Origin: an uncultured Saprospiraceae bacterium
Lineage (GTDB): Bacteria > Bacteroidota > Bacteroidia > Chitinophagales > Saprospiraceae
NCBI GenBank assembly: GCA_937921825.1
Contig: CAKZVK010000073.1
Location: 1-64,000 of the forward strand
Reading direction: 5' to 3'
Length of the DNA stretch: 64,000 nt
This document shows positions 10,175 to 19,571 of the stretch, one piece after another (within the stretch, counting starts at the first letter, position 1; each line of letters begins with the position of its first letter). The notes below the pieces were generated by a model. It saw only the letters and a list, made by a program, of their open reading frames with translations, made no database searches and was not told where the DNA came from. Made by a program: the position numbers and the translations under genes.

Positions 10175-10951
10175 ATGTTTAAAAATAGATCTTTCACACT
10201 TTTTCTAATCTTAGGTGGATTTTTTGTCACCAATGCTTTGGTTGCTGAATTCATTGGTGTAAAGATATTTTCTTTAGAAGAAACTCTAGGTTTAGCGCCA
10301 TTTAGTTTTGAAATATTAGGAGTTACGGGCTTAGGCTTTAATCTCACAGCTGGTGTGCTCTTGTGGCCCGTTGTATTCTTGATGACAGATGTCATTAACG
10401 AGTATTATGGTCAGAAAGGAGTAAGAATGCTGAGCTACTTGACTGTTGCTCTGATTTTATACGCTTTCCTGATGATCTACCTAGCCATTAATCTAAGTCC
10501 AAATGAATGGTGGCAAAATGAAAGTGGACTTTCTTCCTCAGCTTCTGAATCTCTGAGCAATATGAATCTTGCCTTCCAGAAGATATTCGGGCAGGGGCTT
10601 TGGATAATTGTCGGTTCGATAGTGGCCTTCCTAGTAGGCCAAATATTAGATGTAACTGTCTATCACAGAATCAAAAGGTGGACTGGAGAAAAAAAGATAT
10701 GGTTACGAGCTACAGGCTCTACTTTAATATCACAATTCATCGATAGTTTCGTCGTATTGATTATTGCCTTCTATATTGGTTCTGACTGGGATATAATACG
10801 TGTTTTGGCTATTGGAACTGTCAACTATATTTTTAAGTTTGCCGTAGCTATATTATTGACACCTCTGATATATTTAGCGCATCGCCTCATAGATGATTAT
10901 CTCGGGCATGAACTATCAAAAAAATTAAAACTAAAAGCAGCTGAAAGTTAA
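10175..10951 (+). CDS. VUT-family transporter, queuosine precursor type
   Basis: I chose the ATG at 10175 (258 residues) because the upstream open frame is antisense to the hscA start and the first membrane helix begins just after MFKNRSF. About six hydrophobic segments are visible. The signature VVFLMTDVINEYYGQKGVR is characteristic of the YhhQ/VUT_1 family, inner-membrane carriers for 7-cyano-7-deazaguanine-type queuosine precursors. QFIDSFVVLIIAFYIG is a second conserved patch. The citrulline-hydrolase gene starts one base after its stop codon, so the two are probably co-transcribed although functionally unrelated. Confidence 0.8.
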   Translation: MFKNRSFTLFLILGGFFVTNALVAEFIGVKIFSLEETLGLAPFSFEILGVTGLGFNLTAGVLLWPVVFLMTDVINEYYGQKGVRMLSYLTVALILYAFLMIYLAINLSPNEWWQNESGLSSSASESLSNMNLAFQKIFGQGLWIIVGSIVAFLVGQILDVTVYHRIKRWTGEKKIWLRATGSTLISQFIDSFVVLIIAFYIGSDWDIIRVLAIGTVNYIFKFAVAILLTPLIYLAHRLIDDYLGHELSKKLKLKAAES

Positions 10952-10952
10952 G

Positions 10953-11879
10953 ATGAAAGGCATTACAGATACAATATTAATGGTGAGACCGAAGAACTTT
11001 GGTACTAATCCTGATACTATAACAGATAATCATTTTCAAGAAGAAGCTGTCACAGCAGAGAAGGAAGGCATCAAAGTGAAGGCTATCCAAGAGTTCGATA
11101 AGATGGTTGCAGAACTCCAGAGAAATGACATCGAAGTTATAGTGATTGATGACACAGAATCACCAGTAAAGCCTGATGCAATTTTTCCAAATAACTGGTT
11201 CACCACTCATCAAAATGGCTCCATAGTTACTTACCCTATGAAACCAGATTCTAGACGTCTGGAACGCAGGGAAGACATTGTAGATCTGTTACAACAAAAG
11301 AAAAATCTAAAGAAGAGATACGGATTTGAGTATCTAGAAGAAGAGGAGCAATTCCTAGAAGGTACAGGAAGTATGATTCTAGATAGAGTGAATGAAATCG
11401 TTTATGCTAGTATCAGCCTACGTACTGACATTAGAGTTCTAGAAAAATTTGCTGTTCTATTTGGCTACAAGAAAGTGATATTCCATTCCTTTGGCAGAAA
11501 TGGAGAAAGCATCTATCACACCAATGTAATGATGACACTAGGCCATACGTTTGCTATACTCTGTACAGAATGCATCACGAATGATGAGGAAAGAAAAGAA
11601 ATCGTGGCGTCTTTAGAAGGCACTGGAAAAGAGATCATAGATATTTCATTGGACCAGGTCGAAGCTTTTGCGGGAAATATGCTACAACTTAAGAGTAAAC
11701 TAGGGGAGCTATACTTAGTCATGTCCACAACGGCTTACTCTTCACTCACCGCGCAGCAAATAGATAACATACAAGCGCATAACAAGATTATTACTATCCC
11801 TATTCCGACCATAGAGAAATATGGTGGAGGTAGTGTAAGATGCATGATCGCAGAAATATTTGGGGATATACAGACCTAA
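10953..11879 (+). CDS. ctlX: Citrulline hydrolase/arginine deiminase-related protein CtlX-like
   Basis: The 308-residue protein belongs to the guanidine-modifying (amidinotransferase/arginine deiminase) superfamily. Visible motifs are PDAIFPNNWFTTH, LEGTGSMILDR, the catalytic-His region SIYHTNVMM, and the catalytic Cys in GGGSVRCMIAEIF. The family member CtlX hydrolyses citrulline to ornithine, CO2 and ammonia. This fits the presence of ornithine aminotransferase and pruA in the same window. Specificity for citrulline rather than arginine or dimethylarginine is inferred, not shown. The gene follows the VUT transporter by one base. Confidence 0.7.
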   Translation: MKGITDTILMVRPKNFGTNPDTITDNHFQEEAVTAEKEGIKVKAIQEFDKMVAELQRNDIEVIVIDDTESPVKPDAIFPNNWFTTHQNGSIVTYPMKPDSRRLERREDIVDLLQQKKNLKKRYGFEYLEEEEQFLEGTGSMILDRVNEIVYASISLRTDIRVLEKFAVLFGYKKVIFHSFGRNGESIYHTNVMMTLGHTFAILCTECITNDEERKEIVASLEGTGKEIIDISLDQVEAFAGNMLQLKSKLGELYLVMSTTAYSSLTAQQIDNIQAHNKIITIPIPTIEKYGGGSVRCMIAEIFGDIQT

Positions 11880-11911
11880 GTTACTGATGAAATTGTACGC
11901 ATAACTCATAA

Positions 11912-11927
11912 GTCCTAATTATAGGAC
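11912..11927. terminator. Weak terminator-like hairpin after ctlX
   Basis: GTCCTA (11912-11917) and TAGGAC (11922-11927) form a 6-bp perfect stem with a 4-base loop, 33 bases after the ctlX stop. A T5 run begins a few bases later, too far for a classic intrinsic terminator. The rest of the gap to 12088 shows no gene. Confidence 0.3.
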
Positions 11928-12088
11928 ATGCATTTTTAGCATAAATTACAGAATTCATATTCATAAACAATTGACTGTCAATAGGTTTAAGCATTACTAT
12001 AATCTAGATACGATTTATAGCTTGACAATTGGATGCATAAAGGGGACTTATTTTAAAGGAAAGTTTTTCACCCAACTATCTAAAAATT

Positions 12089-13231
12089 ATGTCATTTATT
12101 CATTCTGTCCGAACCGATGTCCCTAATTATGCTCTTAGCCAATTAGAATTCTATGAAGCCGTAGCGCCTCATACTGATGAGCGATTCCACAAAATCTTTA
12201 AAAGGATTTTGGATGCTACCCAAATTAAAAAGCGACACTTTAGTATGTCTGTCGAGGAAATGATAGACATGACTAAAAAGAAAAGAGTTGCTGATAAGTT
12301 TGCTCTCTGGAAAGACCTCATGACAGAGCACTTCACTAATCAGTGTAGTAAGTTGATCTATGAAAATGGATTAGTACCTACCGATATTGACTTAATATGT
12401 ACTAGTACTTCTAGTGGTTTTATCACTCCTGATATAGGTATGATCGTTAGAGAAACTCTAGGACTAAGAAGCAATATCCGAAGAATGCCTTTATTTGGTT
12501 TTGGATGTTCAGGAGGAATGGCTGCTATTAATAGGGTAGCAGAATATCTCCAACATCATACGACTAGTGCTGCCCTAGTTTGCGTTGGAGAAACTCTTAG
12601 TACACAGTATGAAACAGCAGAGTCTGTCTCAGTTTTAGTATCTAACAGCATCTTTGGAGATGGATATGCCACTATGCTTATGGTAGGTAAGGATCATCCA
12701 CTTGCTAGCGAATCACAAATAGAACTATTAAATTCAGAGTCACTCATCTTCCCTAATTGCAATTTTGCAGTAGGACAGTGGATGACTGATGAAGGCATAC
12801 ATTCTCATGTAGATGCGAAACTTCCAGGTATAATAAGAGAAGGCGTTGCAGAGCCTCTTAATAAGATGTTCAGCAAAGAGGGTTATGAAGTATCTGATGT
12901 AGACTATTGGATATGCCATGCTGGAGGACCTAAAGTAATGGAAGCATTCCAAGAAGAAATGAATCTTAGAGAAGGTTCTCTTAACGAAACATTGAATACA
13001 TACTCCAACCATGGAAATCAGAGTGCAGTATCTGTAATTACAGCCCTAGAAAGTACTCTGCAAAAGAATAAAAAACCTGGTCTTGGTTACATGATGGCCT
13101 TAGGTCCAGGTGTTCATATGGAATATGGTCTATGTAAGGTGACTCCTAGAGTAACTAAATCTAACACTACCTCACTGAAGGGTGAAGATGCCCTGTCAGA
13201 GCAAAAAATAGATTCACTAATTGAAGTCTAG
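12089..13231 (+). CDS. Type III polyketide synthase (chalcone synthase-like)
   Basis: This 380-residue thiolase-fold enzyme carries the Cys-His-Asn triad: Cys140 in GFGCSGGMAAI, His277 in WICHAGGPKVMEA and Asn310 in SNHGNQSAVSV. The GGPKV and GPGVHMEYGL signatures place it with chalcone/stilbene synthase-like type III PKSs rather than FabH. Such enzymes condense a starter acyl-CoA with malonyl-CoA units to pyrones, resorcinols or phloroglucinols. No methyltransferase, oxidase or other tailoring gene lies beside it, so the product cannot be guessed. It is transcribed alone, and its stop codon sits inside a hairpin. Confidence 0.85.
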   Translation: MSFIHSVRTDVPNYALSQLEFYEAVAPHTDERFHKIFKRILDATQIKKRHFSMSVEEMIDMTKKKRVADKFALWKDLMTEHFTNQCSKLIYENGLVPTDIDLICTSTSSGFITPDIGMIVRETLGLRSNIRRMPLFGFGCSGGMAAINRVAEYLQHHTTSAALVCVGETLSTQYETAESVSVLVSNSIFGDGYATMLMVGKDHPLASESQIELLNSESLIFPNCNFAVGQWMTDEGIHSHVDAKLPGIIREGVAEPLNKMFSKEGYEVSDVDYWICHAGGPKVMEAFQEEMNLREGSLNETLNTYSNHGNQSAVSVITALESTLQKNKKPGLGYMMALGPGVHMEYGLCKVTPRVTKSNTTSLKGEDALSEQKIDSLIEV

Positions 13232-13246
13232 GCCTTGGGCCTAGAC
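13226..13246 (+). terminator. Hairpin overlapping the stop codon of the type III PKS gene
   Basis: GTCTAGGCC (13226-13234) pairs perfectly with GGCCTAGAC (13238-13246) across a 3-base loop, giving a 9-bp GC-rich stem. The PKS stop codon TAG (13229-13231) lies in the 5' arm. Only TCTCTC follows instead of a clean T run, so intrinsic termination is likely but not certain. The following gap to 13505 holds no supported gene. Confidence 0.55.
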
Positions 13247-13505
13247 TCTCTCATCACCGATATTACAGTATTAATAACCGCGTTGAAAGCAATTGTAGAT
13301 TCACTGTAGATAATTTGTAGATTTTCCGCAAAATCTATGTCGTCTACTTTCCATAAACTAAAAGACGGTAATAAACTTGTTTAGTGTCTATAGTCCATTG
13401 CGACTATATCTATCGACTATTTCCTTAAATAAATATTCGAGAGAATTAAATCCTGGTGTTGAAGTCAATAAGTCCAGATTTATTCTCCTAAACAAATTTT
13501 TTACT

Positions 13506-14867
13506 ATGAAACCAGTAGAAAGAATAGGTGAATTACTGAATGAACCAATAGGCGCAAAATGGTTTGAAATGCATCATCAATACAAGTTATTGAAGATAGA
13601 AATCAATAAGTTGCAAGCCGAACTCAGAAGATGCCATAATGACAAAACCATTATGGAGAATCACCTCAATACGACTATCAAAGAACTTTCTGATTCTAAT
13701 GAAAAGATTAGAAAACTAAGAAGAAAGGATCTCAGAGAGAATGAGCTGAAAATCAAAAAGGAAGTCAGCAAACTAGAACAGATCACTTCAAGTATGACTT
13801 CATCAATGGCGTACATAGATAGAGACTTTGTCTACAGGTACATCAATAATAAATACACAGAGTGGTTTGGTGTAGAAAAAGACAATATAGTCAACAAAAA
13901 AATTGCAGAAGTTGTAGGTGAACAATTTTTCAATATGTACAAGCCTGTCTACGAGAAAGTATTCAGTGGAGAGTCTTTCACCATGGAAGTAGATACTCAC
14001 ATCGCAAATACAACCAAGAGGTTAGTTATTACTGCTACGTATGTCCCTGCTTATGACTTGGATCATAACAATATCGGAGCATACATCTACGGTACTGATA
14101 TCACACAGCTGAAAATCAAGGAGGAGGAAAAGCAAGCCTCTGAAAAAGCACTCGCTAAATCGAATAAAAAACTCAAGCAGTATATAGAATCAAATGTCCA
14201 GTTAGAACAGTTTGCCTACGTAGCTGCGCATGACATGAAAACCCCGATGCGATCTATCGCTAGTTTCTCAGAGCTTCTACTTAAGAGCTTGAGTGATACA
14301 CTAACAGATAAGCAAAAAGAGTATTTTGATTATATAACTAATGGAACTAAAAGACTCTCTCTTCTAGTTACAGATCTTCTGAATTACTCAAAAGTAGGAG
14401 GTCAAAATATTGAACTTTCTAATACAAATTTAAATACTGTACTGAAGCAGGTTACACAATATTTATCAACGTCAATTCTAGAAAAGAAAGCCGAAATAAC
14501 TATTGATCCTTTACCTAAAAATATTTCTGTAGACAAAATAAAGATTTACCAAGTCTTCCAAAACCTCATTGCAAATTCTCTAAAATTTGTAGAGAATGGA
14601 AAGACGCCACAGGTCAAAGTCTCCTGTCTTGAGTTAGAAAACTTCTATGAATTTAGCGTGAAAGACAATGGAATAGGTATAGACGAGCAGTTTCATAAAG
14701 AAGTCTTCGAATCCTTTAAACAAGTCAACAACAAAGACGAGTATGAAGGCACAGGACTAGGTCTATCTATTTGTAAGAAAATAGTAGAGCACCATGGGGG
14801 CACTATCAAGCTAGAGAGTGCAGTGGGTGAAGGCACAAATTTCATCTTCACACTACCAAAAGGCTAG
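13506..14867 (+). CDS. PAS-domain sensor histidine kinase
   Basis: The ATG at 13506 gives 453 residues. It is preferred over an in-frame TTG at 13377 because the residues between are low-quality and the family-like part starts MKPVERIGELL. Order of parts: a coiled coil of about 70 residues, a PAS domain (YIDRDFVYRYINNKYTEWFG and onward), a second short coiled coil, HisKA with the phospho-acceptor His242 in AAHDMKTPMRS, and a HATPase_c domain with NLIANSLKF, DNGIGID and GTGLGLSICKKIVEHHGG. No membrane segment is seen, so it is a soluble sensor. No response regulator is adjacent, so it is an orphan kinase. Confidence 0.9.
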   Translation: MKPVERIGELLNEPIGAKWFEMHHQYKLLKIEINKLQAELRRCHNDKTIMENHLNTTIKELSDSNEKIRKLRRKDLRENELKIKKEVSKLEQITSSMTSSMAYIDRDFVYRYINNKYTEWFGVEKDNIVNKKIAEVVGEQFFNMYKPVYEKVFSGESFTMEVDTHIANTTKRLVITATYVPAYDLDHNNIGAYIYGTDITQLKIKEEEKQASEKALAKSNKKLKQYIESNVQLEQFAYVAAHDMKTPMRSIASFSELLLKSLSDTLTDKQKEYFDYITNGTKRLSLLVTDLLNYSKVGGQNIELSNTNLNTVLKQVTQYLSTSILEKKAEITIDPLPKNISVDKIKIYQVFQNLIANSLKFVENGKTPQVKVSCLELENFYEFSVKDNGIGIDEQFHKEVFESFKQVNNKDEYEGTGLGLSICKKIVEHHGGTIKLESAVGEGTNFIFTLPKG

Positions 14868-15063
14868 ACTGAACTTCAGTAAAAATTACAGAATATAGTC
14901 ATTCTTAGAGCTGCTTTCTAGTTTTCCACTATAATGATATAGTTGTTAATATATTATTAAGAGATATATTATACAAAAGATAATATGTTGCCTATTTTCG
15001 CAGGATGAACTCTAAAATATTAAAGAGTTTTCTAAACTATTTAGTAACCAATCTTGCGATAAA

Positions 15064-17778
15064 ATGAAAAAATTACTCTTGCTCATGAGCTTTTGTCTCT
15101 TGACAGTTTTGGCCTATAGCCAATCGAGCATTTCAGGAAAAATTTTAGATGGTGCAAACAATGAACCTCTTGTGGGAGCGACTGTATTTGTACTTGGAAC
15201 TAACAAAGCCTCTATAACAGATATAGATGGTAATTTCATTATTCAAGATGTACCGACTGGTGATTATAGCCTAGAGGTCAGCTATCTTGGATATGGTACA
15301 ACCTACCAAAATGTTTCTCTAGCTAATGGTACTAACCAAATAGAAGCCATAGGAATGAAAGAGAGTGGTGTAGGGCTAGAATCGGTAGTGATTACAGGAG
15401 TATTAGATATCGTTCAAGATAGAAGTACTCCGGTTGCCGTTTCTACTATATCAAGTAGAGACATTCAGCTAAAGTTAGGAAATCAAGAGTTTCCTGAGAT
15501 TATGAAATCAACACCTTCTATTTATGTCACTAAGCAAGGAGGAGGCTATGGAGACTCAAGAATCAATGTCAGAGGTTTTGATCAGACGAATACTTCTTAT
15601 CTTATCAATGGTCAGCCTGTAAATGATATGGAGAACGGAAGAGTTTTCTGGTCTAACTGGTCTGGTCTTCAAGATATCGCCTCTGCAATTCAGATACAAA
15701 GAGGTATCGGTGCATCTAGACTTGCAGTACCATCTGTAGGTGGTACAGTAAACATCGTCACTAAATCTACTGAAAGAGAACAAGGTGGATTTGCTAGTGC
15801 AAGTGTAGGTAATGATGGTTATACGAAAGGCACACTTTCTTATGGAACAGGAGAGATGAGTAGTGGATTTTCTGCTTCAGCTCTTGTAAGTTACTGGCAA
15901 GGAAATGGGTATGTAGATGGTACTCAAGGACAAGGTTACAATTATCTAGCAGCAGTAGGATATAATGCTGGTGGAGGACACATGTTCAATGCAAGTTTTC
16001 TAGGTGCTGGTCAGTGGCATCACCAAAGAAGTCAATGGCTGACAATTGAAGACTACGAAACTTATGGAGGAGATGACTTTAGAAGATTCAATGCAGATTG
16101 GGGTTTACTCAATGGTGAGGAATATACCTTTAGAAGAAACTTCTACAATAAGCCACTTGCAGCATTAAACTGGGATTGGAAAGTATCAGAAAAAACTTCT
16201 ATAGGAGCCGTACTTTATGGCTCATGGGGTAGAGGTGGTGGAACTGGACCTAGAGGAAGAAACTTCGGAATCTATCCATTCAGACAAAGCTTAACTCAAG
16301 GAATAAATGGTGGAAGACTACCATTCAGAACTGAAGCAGGTCTTATTGACTTTGACGCGGTGGTAGCTAACAATCAAGCTGGTAATCCATTCACTGGAGC
16401 AGGAGCTAGTGGAGTCCTAGGAGCAAACGATGGTGACCTTAGAGATGTAGACGGTATCAATACCAATATTGCAATCAGAAGATCATCTATAAACTCTCAT
16501 AACTGGTATGGTGGTATTGTAAATATCAATCATCAAATCGGAGACCTTACCTTAGGTCTTGGGGGAGATGTAAGATCATATTCTGGGCTACACTACAGAA
16601 TTCTAAATGATTTACTTGGACTTGATGCATATGTATCATCTGGAAACAGCAATGATGATTTCAATATCGTTACAGAAGAAACTTCTGCAAACCCATTCGT
16701 AAACATTGATCCTGAGGATAAGATAAATTATTATAACATTGGTAATGTAGCTTGGGCAGGTGTCAACGGATTAGCAGAATACAATAATGGGACTTTCACT
16801 ACTGTCGTTCAAGCGGGGTACTCTAACCAATCATATCAAAGAGAAGATTTCTTCAGATATAGTGGGTCAGAGCAACAGTCTGAAACACATAATCAAGGTG
16901 GTGGATTTTTAAAAGGTGGTATTAGCTACAATCTAGATGAATATCAGACCGTATTTGGAAACGCAGGATATATTTCAAGACAACCATTTTTTGATGCGAT
17001 CTTCCCGAACTTTGCCAATGATGTAAATCCTGATATCGAAAATGAAGAGATTACATCTTTCGAATTAGGTTATGGTGTTAAATCTAAAAATGCTAGAATC
17101 AATATCAATCTATACAATACAGTATGGGGTAACAGATTCTTATCTAGAGGTGTTCAACTAGGAAATGGTGTAGAAGGAAGAGCAAACTATGACAATCTTA
17201 AAAATGTACATAGAGGTATAGAAATCGAATCTGATTTCAATCTTACATCAAAAGTTAAAGCAAGAGCAATGGCTTCATTTGGTGATTGGAGATATAACGG
17301 AGACGTAACAGCTAGTGTATTCGATGACAACTTAGAGAAAATAGGAGAGAGTACACTATACCTATCAGGTGTAAAAGTTGGGGATGCTGCTCAGACAACG
17401 GTAAGTCTAGGAGTAGATTATAAAGTAATTGATAATCTAACTATCGATGCTGGATTTAATTATTACACAAATTTATATGCTGACTTTTCAGTATTGGATG
17501 ATGAGTTCTTAAATGAAAGTAACAGAGGGTCAGTTGAGCTTCCTGCTTACGGTCTTTTCGATGCAGGTCTTACTTACAATCATCCACTAGACAATGGAAG
17601 TTTGATAACTTTCAGAGCGAATGTGAACAATGTATTAGATACTGAATACATCGCTGAGTCTAGAACTAATATTCACATAGAAGGTGGTAAGCCAAGATTC
17701 AATGGCCTCAATAGACAAAATTCTGTTTGGTGGGGATTCGGAAGAACATGGAATGCTTCACTTAAATACTCTTTCTAA
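15064..17778 (+). CDS. TonB-dependent receptor with CarboxypepD_reg-like domain
   Basis: This 904-residue outer-membrane receptor has a signal peptide (MKKLLLLMSFCLLTVLAYSQ). A CarboxypepD_reg-like domain follows (residues about 21-105, SGKILDGANNEPLVGATVFVLG). Then comes a plug with INVRGFDQTNTSYLINGQPVNDMENG and RGIGASRLAVPSVGGTVNIVTKST, and a long barrel ending in Phe (NASLKYSF). It imports a large ligand with TonB energy. Because no SusD partner follows, a siderophore, peptide or other non-glycan ligand is as likely as a sugar. A strong terminator follows, so it is probably a single-gene transcript. Confidence 0.9.
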   Translation: MKKLLLLMSFCLLTVLAYSQSSISGKILDGANNEPLVGATVFVLGTNKASITDIDGNFIIQDVPTGDYSLEVSYLGYGTTYQNVSLANGTNQIEAIGMKESGVGLESVVITGVLDIVQDRSTPVAVSTISSRDIQLKLGNQEFPEIMKSTPSIYVTKQGGGYGDSRINVRGFDQTNTSYLINGQPVNDMENGRVFWSNWSGLQDIASAIQIQRGIGASRLAVPSVGGTVNIVTKSTEREQGGFASASVGNDGYTKGTLSYGTGEMSSGFSASALVSYWQGNGYVDGTQGQGYNYLAAVGYNAGGGHMFNASFLGAGQWHHQRSQWLTIEDYETYGGDDFRRFNADWGLLNGEEYTFRRNFYNKPLAALNWDWKVSEKTSIGAVLYGSWGRGGGTGPRGRNFGIYPFRQSLTQGINGGRLPFRTEAGLIDFDAVVANNQAGNPFTGAGASGVLGANDGDLRDVDGINTNIAIRRSSINSHNWYGGIVNINHQIGDLTLGLGGDVRSYSGLHYRILNDLLGLDAYVSSGNSNDDFNIVTEETSANPFVNIDPEDKINYYNIGNVAWAGVNGLAEYNNGTFTTVVQAGYSNQSYQREDFFRYSGSEQQSETHNQGGGFLKGGISYNLDEYQTVFGNAGYISRQPFFDAIFPNFANDVNPDIENEEITSFELGYGVKSKNARININLYNTVWGNRFLSRGVQLGNGVEGRANYDNLKNVHRGIEIESDFNLTSKVKARAMASFGDWRYNGDVTASVFDDNLEKIGESTLYLSGVKVGDAAQTTVSLGVDYKVIDNLTIDAGFNYYTNLYADFSVLDDEFLNESNRGSVELPAYGLFDAGLTYNHPLDNGSLITFRANVNNVLDTEYIAESRTNIHIEGGKPRFNGLNRQNSVWWGFGRTWNASLKYSF

Positions 17779-17799
17779 GAGTACTTAGACAGTAATATG

Positions 17800-17840
17800 A
17801 AAAGGCTGAATCACATAAGGTGGTTCAGCCTTTTTCTTTT
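17800..17840 (+). terminator. Strong intrinsic terminator after the TonB receptor
   Basis: A 15-bp stem (17800-17814 with 17820-17834, one G-T pair) with a 5-base loop runs directly into a T-rich tract. The leading A4 makes it potentially bidirectional. It separates the receptor gene from the T9SS protein gene that starts at 17865. Confidence 0.9.
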
Positions 17841-17864
17841 TATATTTAGAATTAAATCTGAATT

Positions 17865-19409
17865 ATGACTAGAACTTTACACCTCTTATTTTTTATACTA
17901 ATAACTATAGGCTACTCTTTTTCTCAGACTGCCATTACAATAGCCGAAGCCAGACAAGCTAATGCTGATGGAGTATTAGAAAGACTAGATGAAGAAGTTA
18001 TTTTAGAAGGTAAGGCATTAGGGCCTAACTTTAGACCAGAAGGGCTCACCTTTGCTCTGTACGACGTACAGGAGGGCATTGGTATTACCGTATTCTCTTT
18101 AGATGACAATCTTGGTTATGACATAGTAGACTTCCAAAATATCCGTGTTACAGGTACTCTGGCACAGTTTAACGGTCTAGCGGAGATCGTCCCCAGTGCC
18201 ATAGAAATACTTGGGGCTGGAGGCTTCAATCCTTCTACGGGTATCATTACACAGTTAGATGAAACCACGGAATCCAAAATAGTCGTCTATAAAGATGCGA
18301 TGCTTGTGGACCCCTCTCAGTGGGCGGACTCAGGGAGTTTTAATATAGATGTTACAAATGGGACTACTACTATTCAAGTAAGAATAGATAGTGATATTGA
18401 CATCTCTGGGATGCCTGCACCGACGGGCACTTTTGATATTACAGGGATAGGAGGACAGTTCGATGCTGAACCACCTTATGATAGTGGCTACCAGTTATTC
18501 CCAAGAAGTATCTCTGACATAGATCCTTATAATCCAGGAAACACAGGCCCAATTTATGCTCAGGTAACCATGGCAGAAATCAGAGAAAATGACGCTAATG
18601 GTATTCCAGTTCTGAACGAAGAACTCGTAGAAGTAAACTCTATCGTCTATGGTGTCAACCTACGACCCGGTGGCTTACAGTTCACCATAATAGATGAAAA
18701 CAATCAAGGTGTTGCGATCTTTAGCAATAGTGAGCAATTCGGATATACTGTTACAGAGGGGGATAGAATAAACGTCCAAGGAACGCTAGGCCACTTTAAT
18801 GGATTGACCCAGATTACGCCTGATACATTGTGGTGGGTGAGTTCTGATAATGAATTAGTCGAACCAAGATTGGTGACAGCTCTAGATGAGACTACTGAGT
18901 CCTCTTTAGTCGAGTTTTTTGTTAATGGTGTCGTCGATGCTTCTGCGTGGGCAGGTGATGGTTCATCATTCAATCTAGAATACCTAGATGAAACTGGAGC
19001 TCCTTTTACAATCAGAATAGATAATGATACCTACTGGTCTACTCAAGCTTACCCTGGTGATGCAGGACTTATCTGTAGAGGAATAGGAGGCCAGTTTGAT
19101 AACGACGACCCTAGGGATAGTGGCTATCAAATGCTACCTAGATACGAATCTGACTTGACGGATATGTGGTTAAGTACCTTTGATTTGGAGGACTTTTCTG
19201 TTAGTCTATTCCCAAATCCAACGACAAGTTATATTGAGGTCGATGCAGATAATCAGATTGAGTCCTTAAGCATTTATAGCTTAACTGGTCAACTGCTGAA
19301 TACAGTCTCAGATTCTAAAATAGATATGAGTGGATTAGATTCTGGCAACTATTACTTACAGATTTCCTCAAAAAGAGGTTCTACCTTTAGAAAGGTGGCG
19401 AAGATCTAA
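17865..19409 (+). CDS. T9SS-secreted protein with two tandem ~200-residue repeats
   Basis: The 514-residue protein has a signal peptide (MTRTLHLLFFILITIGYSFS). Two tandem repeats follow, about residues 20-230 and 233-435. Each contains LRPGGL/FRPEGL-like, TGTLAQFNGL/QGTLGHFNGL, LDETTES and GIGGQFD...DSGYQ motifs. The pattern resembles pairs of OB-fold-like beta domains found in Bacteroidota secreted proteins. A type A sorting domain ends the chain (VSLFPNPTTSYIEV, SIYSLTGQLL, LDSGNYYLQI), so it should cross the outer membrane by the T9SS and be surface-attached or released. No catalytic motif is recognised. Its natural downstream neighbour was probably the phosphoribosyltransferase gene now displaced to 27244. 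Confidence 0.8.
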   Translation: MTRTLHLLFFILITIGYSFSQTAITIAEARQANADGVLERLDEEVILEGKALGPNFRPEGLTFALYDVQEGIGITVFSLDDNLGYDIVDFQNIRVTGTLAQFNGLAEIVPSAIEILGAGGFNPSTGIITQLDETTESKIVVYKDAMLVDPSQWADSGSFNIDVTNGTTTIQVRIDSDIDISGMPAPTGTFDITGIGGQFDAEPPYDSGYQLFPRSISDIDPYNPGNTGPIYAQVTMAEIRENDANGIPVLNEELVEVNSIVYGVNLRPGGLQFTIIDENNQGVAIFSNSEQFGYTVTEGDRINVQGTLGHFNGLTQITPDTLWWVSSDNELVEPRLVTALDETTESSLVEFFVNGVVDASAWAGDGSSFNLEYLDETGAPFTIRIDNDTYWSTQAYPGDAGLICRGIGGQFDNDDPRDSGYQMLPRYESDLTDMWLSTFDLEDFSVSLFPNPTTSYIEVDADNQIESLSIYSLTGQLLNTVSDSKIDMSGLDSGNYYLQISSKRGSTFRKVAKI

Positions 19410-19436
19410 ATAAAGTATATAGGAAAATTTTTACTG

Positions 19437-19463
19437 AAGGAAAGCAGCTTTGTTGCTTTCCTT
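19437..19463. terminator. Perfect hairpin at the left att site
   Basis: AAGGAAAGCA (19437-19446) and TGCTTTCCTT (19454-19463) are perfect complements across a 7-base loop, followed by TTAAAT. Before the element integrated this would have been the shared bidirectional terminator of the convergent T9SS gene and phosphoribosyltransferase gene. The right copy keeps only part of the symmetry. Confidence 0.6.
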
Positions 19464-19464
19464 T
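19441..19464 (+). repeat. Left attachment site (attL), 24-bp direct repeat
   Basis: These 24 bases, beginning AAAGCAGCTTTGTTG, recur exactly at 27254-27277. Read on the minus strand, the bases just outside (19431-19442) spell TTC CTT CAG TAA, Phe-Leu-Gln-stop. That is the same C-terminus as the phosphoribosyltransferase at the other end. This is the displaced original 3' end of that gene. Confidence 0.9.
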
Positions 19465-19571
19465 AAATAAACCCTAATAGTTGACTTATTCATATCTGAC
19501 TGATTTTCAATATAAATCGGAGTTCTTGGACTGAATCTACTAGACTTAAATATCAAAGTCTCTCAAATAAA

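Noticed and set aside
12089-13231. FabH (KAS III) annotation for the PKS gene
   Set aside because: The GGPKV and GNQSAVSV motifs and the GPGVHMEYGL C-terminal region fit type III PKSs better.
13377-13505. N-terminal extension of the histidine kinase from a TTG codon
   Set aside because: The extra residues show no conserved pattern, and a good ATG is present at 13506.
19437-19464. The left 24-bp repeat as just a terminator that resembles another terminator at 27254
   Set aside because: The match extends into the coding logic: both sides encode the same PRTase C-terminus, and an integrase lies between them. Chance terminator similarity does not explain that.
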